NCBI GenBank assembly: GCA_004554665.1
Contig: SFKY01000049.1
Location: 1 to 25,953 of the forward strand
Direction of reading: 5' to 3'
Origin: Bacteroidales bacterium
GTDB taxonomy: Bacteria; Bacteroidota; Bacteroidia; Bacteroidales; Bacteroidaceae
Length of the DNA stretch: 25,953 nucleotides
A program made the translations under genes and the position numbers. Below the pieces are notes generated by a model, which was given only the letters and a program-made list of their open reading frames with translations, searched no databases and was not told the origin of the DNA. Below, in pieces: positions 21,635-25,953 of this stretch. Every line of letters starts with the position of its first letter. Within the stretch, counting starts at the first letter, position 1.

Positions 21635-22357
21635 ATGAAATTTGTATTCAGCATTTTGCGATGGGCGATTGGTCTTTTCTTTGCCTCCACCATCTTGGCG
21701 GTGGTTGCCTATCGCTTCATTCCCGTGTATATCACTCCCCTTATGGTGATTCGCTGTATCGAAAACGGCAGTCTGACATGCCATCACCGATGGGTATCTT
21801 TGGACAAAATGTCTCCCCATATGCCGGTTGCGGTTATGGCCAGCGAGGATTCGCGTTTTCTTTTGCATCATGGATTCGATTTTGAAGCCATTGAAAAAGC
21901 GGCCAAACACAACATGCGAAAAGGCGAAGGTAAGAAACACGGGGCAAGTACTATCTCCCAACAGACAGCCAAGAATGTATTTTTGTGGCCTGGACGCAGT
22001 TGGACACGTAAAGGATTTGAGGTCTATTTCACCGCACTTATAGAGTTGCTGTGGAGCAAACAGCGCATTATGGAGGTTTATCTGAACTCCATAGAGATGG
22101 GGGATGCCATCTACGGAGTGGCTGCTTGCGTCCAATACAATTTTGACAAGCAGGCTGACCAACTTTCGCGTGCCGACTGTGCGCTTATTGCCGCTACATT
22201 GCCTAATCCTCGACGCTTCAGTTCCAAGTTTCCCAGTGCCTATATGCGGTTAAGGCAGCAAAAGATCCAGCATGAGATGAGATATATCCCTTCTTTTCCC
22301 AAGGAGGGGGAAGATTATGACCCGCGTACTGCATCAGGAGGGGTGTATGCCAAGTAA
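21635..22357 (+). CDS. mtgA: Monofunctional biosynthetic peptidoglycan transglycosylase
   Basis: This GT51 enzyme polymerises lipid II into glycan strands at the outer face of the inner membrane. It has 240 residues: one N-terminal membrane helix (about 5-26), then the GT51 domain with MASEDSRFLLHHGFDFEAI (catalytic Glu71), GASTISQQTAKN (103-114) and SKQRIMEVYLNSIEMG (second Glu147). There is no transpeptidase domain, as expected of MtgA. The frame is open from a TTG at 21584, but those codons cross a terminator-like hairpin, so the ATG at 21635 is chosen. It is 12 bases upstream of the helicase gene, probably co-transcribed. Confidence 0.93.
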   Translation: MKFVFSILRWAIGLFFASTILAVVAYRFIPVYITPLMVIRCIENGSLTCHHRWVSLDKMSPHMPVAVMASEDSRFLLHHGFDFEAIEKAAKHNMRKGEGKKHGASTISQQTAKNVFLWPGRSWTRKGFEVYFTALIELLWSKQRIMEVYLNSIEMGDAIYGVAACVQYNFDKQADQLSRADCALIAATLPNPRRFSSKFPSAYMRLRQQKIQHEMRYIPSFPKEGEDYDPRTASGGVYAK

Positions 22358-22369
22358 ACGAAAGCCAGC

Positions 22370-24862
22370 ATGACGACAGATAATATATTGGATGATTTGA
22401 ACGAGAGCCAGCGTGAGGCTGTTGTCTACGAAGATGGTCCCGCCCTGGTTATCGCCGGTGCTGGCTCGGGCAAGACTCGTGTGCTCACTTATAAGATAGC
22501 TTATCTTATCCAGCGTGGTATGAAGCCTTGGAATATCCTTGCTTTGACTTTTACCAATAAAGCAGCCACGGAGATGAAGGCGCGCATCGCCCAACTGGTA
22601 GGCCAAGAGGTGGCAAACTATTTGCACATGGGTACATTTCATTCTATCTTTTCGCGCATCTTGCGTCGTGAAGCGCAGTGGATTGGTTATCAGCCCAACT
22701 TTACCATCTATGACGAGAGCGATTCACGCTCGCTGATCAAATCCATCGCTAAGGATATGGGATTGGACGATAAGGTCTACAAGCCAGCGACAGTGCATGG
22801 CCGCATATCGATGGCCAAAAACAATCTTGTCTCTGCTGAAGTTTATGCCGATGACTTTCGTCTGATAGATCGTGATCGGCATTCGCAACTTTCTGAGCTA
22901 CATCGCATATATAGTGAGTACCAACAGCGGTTGCGTCAGGCCAATGCGATGGATTTTGATGACCTGCTGATGAATACCTATGCCCTGTTCAGAGAACATG
23001 AGGAAGTTAGACAGCGCTATGCCAATCACTTTCAGTATGTGCTGGTAGACGAGTATCAAGATACCAACACAGTACAGCAATGGATTATGCTGCAACTGAC
23101 CAAGGAACGGCAACGTGTATGTGTGGTGGGTGATGACTATCAAAGCATTTATGCCTTCCGTGGCGCCAAGATCGACAATATTCTCGGTTTCCAGAAGGAG
23201 TATGACCATGTGCGGTTGTTCAAATTGGAGCAGAATTATCGTTCTACAAAGCAGATTGTTGAGGCTGCCAACAGTCTTATGAAGCATAACAAGCGACAAA
23301 TAGACAAGGACGTTTACAGCAACAATGCCAAAGGCGAGCGGATAACCCTATACGAGGCATACAGTGACCGCGAAGAGGCGGCCATCGTTTGCAAATCGAT
23401 TCAACGACTCAAGCGGACTGACGAGTGTGGGTATAGCAATTTTGCCATATTGTACCGCACCAATGCTCAAAGTCGTGCTTTCGAAGAGGAGATGCGCAAC
23501 AGGGCGATTCCCTATAGAATCTTCGGAGGCTTGAGTTTTTACCAACGTAAGGAGATCAAAGATATCATTGCCTATTTCAGGATGGTAGTCAATCCCGACG
23601 ACGAGGAAGCTTTCAGACGTGTTGTCAATTATCCCGCCCGTGGTATCGGCGATACCACGTTGCAAAAGATAGCGGCAACTGCCGCTGCCTATGGAGTAAG
23701 TCTATGGTATGTGGTCAATCATCCTGTGGAGTGCCAACTGAAAGTCAACAAAGGGACATTGGGCAAACTTGGTGGTTTCGTTTCTCTGATAACGGAGAGT
23801 CGTGAACAATTGGCCGAAGCAGATGCTTGCACATTGGGAAAGCTGATTATCCAGCGCGCAGGTATCGATGCTGTGCTGCGTGAGGGCAACGATGCGGAGA
23901 GTATTGCCCGGCGTGAGAACCTGGACGAGTTTCTCAACAGCATGAGTGAGTTTGTCGCCAACCGAAGGGAAGAGGGGAGGGAAGAGCAGGCCACATTGGT
24001 CGATTTTCTGCAAGAAGTGTCGTTGCTGACCGATTTGGATAGTGATGACGATGATGATGACAAGGTGAACCTGATGACCGTACATGCCGCCAAGGGTTTG
24101 GAATTTGACACAGTCTTTGTGGTTGGCATGGAGGAGAATATTTTTCCATCGTCTATGGCAATGAATTCAGAGCGAGAACTGGAAGAGGAGCGCCGTCTTC
24201 TGTATGTTGCCATTACCCGGGCCAAGAGACATTGTTTCTTGAGTTGTGCCCGAAACCGTTGGAGGTATGGCAAGATGGAATGTTTTGCCCGTAGTCGGTT
24301 CATAAACGATATTGCCCCAGAGTACCTGCATGTGGATAGCAAGCAAATGGAGGGCAGTCAGTTTAAGGAAAGACAGCAGGGCTTTGCCCAACAACTCCCT
24401 TGGGAGACAGATTACGAGAGCAATCGGCCTTATCGTGGTACCAGTATGTGGGGAAGTGATAATAGGCAGTTGGGAAACCGCTGGCAGAATTCAAGACCAG
24501 TTGCCGGCCAGTTTATGGCCGACCTCAAGCCCAAACAGACATCTCCACGCAAGGCGGAAACGGCTGTAGATCCTTTCTCTGAGAGTTTTAAGAAACGGCT
24601 GGCGGCTCATGGCGGCAACCTGAAGCGTGTCTCGGAAGCGATAGCCAATGGTGGACGGGCACTTCCCGATAGCCGTCAACAGCGTGCGGATGCCCATTCA
24701 GGTCTGGCGGTGGGCATGGTGATAGAGCATCAACGCTTTGGACGCGGTACGGTAGTCAAGTTGGAAGGAACAGGCGATAACGAGAAAGCCACTGTAACAT
24801 TCCAACACACGGGCACCAAGCAACTTTTGCTCAAGTTTGCACGCTTTACTATTGTACAATAG
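22370..24862 (+). CDS. pcrA: UvrD/PcrA-type superfamily 1 DNA helicase
   Basis: This 3'-5' helicase acts in nucleotide excision and mismatch repair and removes proteins from DNA. It has 830 residues with the SF1A motifs in order: LNESQREAV (Q motif), AGAGSGKT (29-36), ALTFTNKAA (58-66), VDEYQDTN (226-233), GDDYQSIYAFRGA (254-266), LEQNYRS (286-292), MTVHAAKGLEFDTVFVVG, and LLYVAITRAKR. An acidic DSDDDDDDK stretch precedes the HAAKGLE motif. The C-terminal 45 residues (VIEHQRFGRGTVVKLEGTG) form the Tudor-like domain that binds RNA polymerase in UvrD/PcrA. It follows mtgA closely. UvrD versus PcrA naming is arbitrary here. Confidence 0.95.
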   Translation: MTTDNILDDLNESQREAVVYEDGPALVIAGAGSGKTRVLTYKIAYLIQRGMKPWNILALTFTNKAATEMKARIAQLVGQEVANYLHMGTFHSIFSRILRREAQWIGYQPNFTIYDESDSRSLIKSIAKDMGLDDKVYKPATVHGRISMAKNNLVSAEVYADDFRLIDRDRHSQLSELHRIYSEYQQRLRQANAMDFDDLLMNTYALFREHEEVRQRYANHFQYVLVDEYQDTNTVQQWIMLQLTKERQRVCVVGDDYQSIYAFRGAKIDNILGFQKEYDHVRLFKLEQNYRSTKQIVEAANSLMKHNKRQIDKDVYSNNAKGERITLYEAYSDREEAAIVCKSIQRLKRTDECGYSNFAILYRTNAQSRAFEEEMRNRAIPYRIFGGLSFYQRKEIKDIIAYFRMVVNPDDEEAFRRVVNYPARGIGDTTLQKIAATAAAYGVSLWYVVNHPVECQLKVNKGTLGKLGGFVSLITESREQLAEADACTLGKLIIQRAGIDAVLREGNDAESIARRENLDEFLNSMSEFVANRREEGREEQATLVDFLQEVSLLTDLDSDDDDDDKVNLMTVHAAKGLEFDTVFVVGMEENIFPSSMAMNSERELEEERRLLYVAITRAKRHCFLSCARNRWRYGKMECFARSRFINDIAPEYLHVDSKQMEGSQFKERQQGFAQQLPWETDYESNRPYRGTSMWGSDNRQLGNRWQNSRPVAGQFMADLKPKQTSPRKAETAVDPFSESFKKRLAAHGGNLKRVSEAIANGGRALPDSRQQRADAHSGLAVGMVIEHQRFGRGTVVKLEGTGDNEKATVTFQHTGTKQLLLKFARFTIVQ

Positions 24863-24891
24863 CTATTCCCCTTTGATGTAGTAATATAAAG

Positions 24892-24940
24892 CAACAAGCC
24901 TAAAGACTTTCGTCTTCAGGCTTGTTGATATTTCTTTTTA
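24892..24940 (+). terminator. Terminator of the helicase gene, overlapping an opposite-strand ORF end
   Basis: CAACAAGCCT-A-AAGAC (24892-24907) pairs with GTCTT-C-AGGCTTGTTG (24912-24927) around a TTTC loop, with one mismatch, followed by ATATTTCTTTTTA. On the minus strand the same bases encode the last eight codons and stop of the small ORF at 24900-25028. Confidence 0.85.
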
Positions 24941-25028
24941 TAGGAAACCGATTCTTTTTCTTACTGAGCCACATCTTTTTTCGAAGTTCATATTCTTCGC
25001 GGTGCCGCTCAAGATAATTGTCAGCCAT
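24900..25028 (-). CDS. Small basic protein downstream of the DUF4270 gene (42 residues)
   Basis: The ATG at 25028 opens MADNYLERHREEYELRKK and the frame ends NKPEDESL with TAG at 24900-24902. It starts 7 bases after the DUF4270 stop, so the two are probably co-transcribed. The sequence is highly charged and helical in its first 25 residues, with a central WLSKKK stretch and no signal or membrane segment. Short Bacteroidales proteins starting MADNYLE or similar are familiar to me, sometimes mislabelled as dehydrogenases, but I cannot name a function. The product is supported by tight spacing and family resemblance rather than by a strong ribosome binding site. Its 3' end lies inside the helicase terminator. 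Confidence 0.6.
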   Translation of the reverse strand: MADNYLERHREEYELRKKMWLSKKKNRFPIKRNINKPEDESL

Positions 25029-25035
25029 ACTGTCG

Positions 25036-25953
25036 TCATTTGAATTTCGAGTAGATTACGCTAAGCTTGATGGGGCCGTTGGGATTCTGCGAACCACCCA
25101 CCAGTCGGGTGCTGCTCATTGACATGTCGTGTACAACACTCGATATGGATGACACGTAGGATGAACCTGATGAGAGGTAAGATACATTGACAGGAATGAT
25201 GACCACCTTGTCCCAGTCTTCCTTGTTACGATTTTGGTCCATATAGTTAATCAGTCCAGAGATATTGCCGAATGTGTATCCGTTGGTTGTTGTGGCGTAG
25301 GAAGCCAGGAACGAAGACTTGAAGTCGACAATCTTTCCGTTTTCGAAAAACTCGTACATCTGCGCTTTGGGCAACATGAGCAATGTCTGTGGTGTACCCA
25401 ATGCATACGGACTTTCAATGCTGTTGTTGAGGCGGGTAAGCGTCACCCTTGCCGAGGTGATGATGCTCTGCTCATGATCTTTCAGTATCTTGTCCACCGG
25501 CAACGTCATCTCCGTAAATATGCCCGATGGGGTCTTGAGATAAGTGCAGGTGTTGTCGGCCGCCAACCGCTTGAGGGTATTCTCGTCATTGGTGACGGTC
25601 GTGGTCTGCAATACCTCTTCCGTTCCTGAGAACGAGGCTACACCATTCTGTATGCTGTCATTGTAGATGTAGCGGAAATAGATGTTCAGCTGGCTTTTGG
25701 TCACGTAGGCCATAGAGCCAAGGCCGCTGGTGTTCTTGAAGAAGAAGCCTGGCACCACATTGTGTATGAAGTTATACGAGTTCTTGAAGTATGATTTGTC
25801 CTCATAGAACTTATGCATCACATAGGTACCATAGTTCTTATAGGTCTTGCCGTTCTTGTCGGTATAGGGATCGTTCAGCATCACCCGGATATTATTGTAA
25901 TAGCCGCTGGTGTTGCGGAGGCTGTCCGACTCGGTCATATTGATGATGGTATA
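25036..25953 (-). CDS. DUF4270-family protein, C-terminal part (5' end outside window)
   Basis: The frame is open to the window edge; five codons precede the first visible Met (YTIIN then MTESDSLRN), so the true start lies beyond 25953. The visible 305 residues are beta-rich and polar, with SYNFIHNVVPGFFFKNTSGLGSMAYVTKSQLNIYFRY (in outline), KTPSGIFTEMTLPVDKIL and a C-terminal NPNGPIKLSVIYSKFK. This matches the DUF4270 family of Bacteroidetes outer-membrane or periplasmic lipoproteins; the lipobox would be in the missing part. In many Bacteroidales the gene lies near a glycogen synthase gene, which cannot be checked here. The small ORF at 24900-25028 follows 7 bases after its stop. Confidence 0.82.
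   Translation of the reverse strand, partial: YTIINMTESDSLRNTSGYYNNIRVMLNDPYTDKNGKTYKNYGTYVMHKFYEDKSYFKNSYNFIHNVVPGFFFKNTSGLGSMAYVTKSQLNIYFRYIYNDSIQNGVASFSGTEEVLQTTTVTNDENTLKRLAADNTCTYLKTPSGIFTEMTLPVDKILKDHEQSIITSARVTLTRLNNSIESPYALGTPQTLLMLPKAQMYEFFENGKIVDFKSSFLASYATTTNGYTFGNISGLINYMDQNRNKEDWDKVVIIPVNVSYLSSGSSYVSSISSVVHDMSMSSTRLVGGSQNPNGPIKLSVIYSKFK

Noticed and set aside
1..25953. tRNA, rRNA or riboswitch genes
   Set aside because: By eye no cloverleaf, rRNA segment or recognisable riboswitch core was seen in the intergenic stretches; a covariance-model scan was not possible here.

Overview
The window looks like a chromosomal segment of a Prevotellaceae-type Bacteroidales (Prevotella sensu lato). 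The evidence is: repeated Bacteroidetes -7 promoter boxes (TAnnTTTG) just upstream of genes; families typical of the phylum (PCMD domain, DUF4270, HXXEE domain, a Spy-like DUF4890-type protein, archaeal-type ProRS); a C-terminal tail (GVYINNGKKILVK) of the type IX-like kind common in Prevotella secreted proteins; and the hisG-hisD-hisC order. The genus is inferred from style, not from a marker gene. No rRNA, tRNA, CRISPR array, phage or complete insertion sequence was seen.

Layout. 1-2093: a partial minus-strand gene, a GC-rich intergenic inverted repeat, a small periplasmic Spy-like protein, and an MltF-type lytic transglycosylase lipoprotein. 2103-5499: divergent promoters, then hisG-hisD-hisC, closed by a terminator shared with a convergent ModF-like double ATPase (5517-7004). 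7185-8544: an HXXEE membrane protein and the tRNA methyltransferase trmO. 8558-12223, minus strand: a tight three-gene operon tatC > membrane 4Fe-4S protein > aldo/keto reductase with ferredoxin tail. The last two carry twin-arginine motifs. 12398-16381, plus strand: an envelope group made of a PCMD protein, a POTRA-less Omp85-type barrel and an EptA-type phosphoethanolamine transferase. 16381-16518: a non-coding array with a 22-bp period. 16599-17504: an Rpn/PDDEXK-type nuclease gene. 17684-19116: a secreted protein translationally coupled to a small acidic protein. 19223-20704: proS. 20898-24862: an OmpA-type lipoprotein, mtgA and a UvrD/PcrA helicase. 24900-25953, minus strand: a 42-residue small ORF and a DUF4270 protein cut by the window edge.

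How it fits together. Most genes serve housekeeping (histidine synthesis, tRNA charging and modification, DNA repair) or the cell envelope (peptidoglycan synthesis and cleavage, outer-membrane proteins, lipid A modification, Tat export).

The most unusual items are four. First, the tatC operon, whose middle gene looks like a NapH-NapG fusion with a twin-arginine signal inside the chain. Second, the 22-bp periodic array, whose spacing and flanking motif recur at a second intergenic site 9 kb away. Third, the Rpn-like gene with a 12-bp coding repeat and a possible internal start. Fourth, a small ORF whose last codons lie inside the terminator hairpin of the convergent helicase gene.
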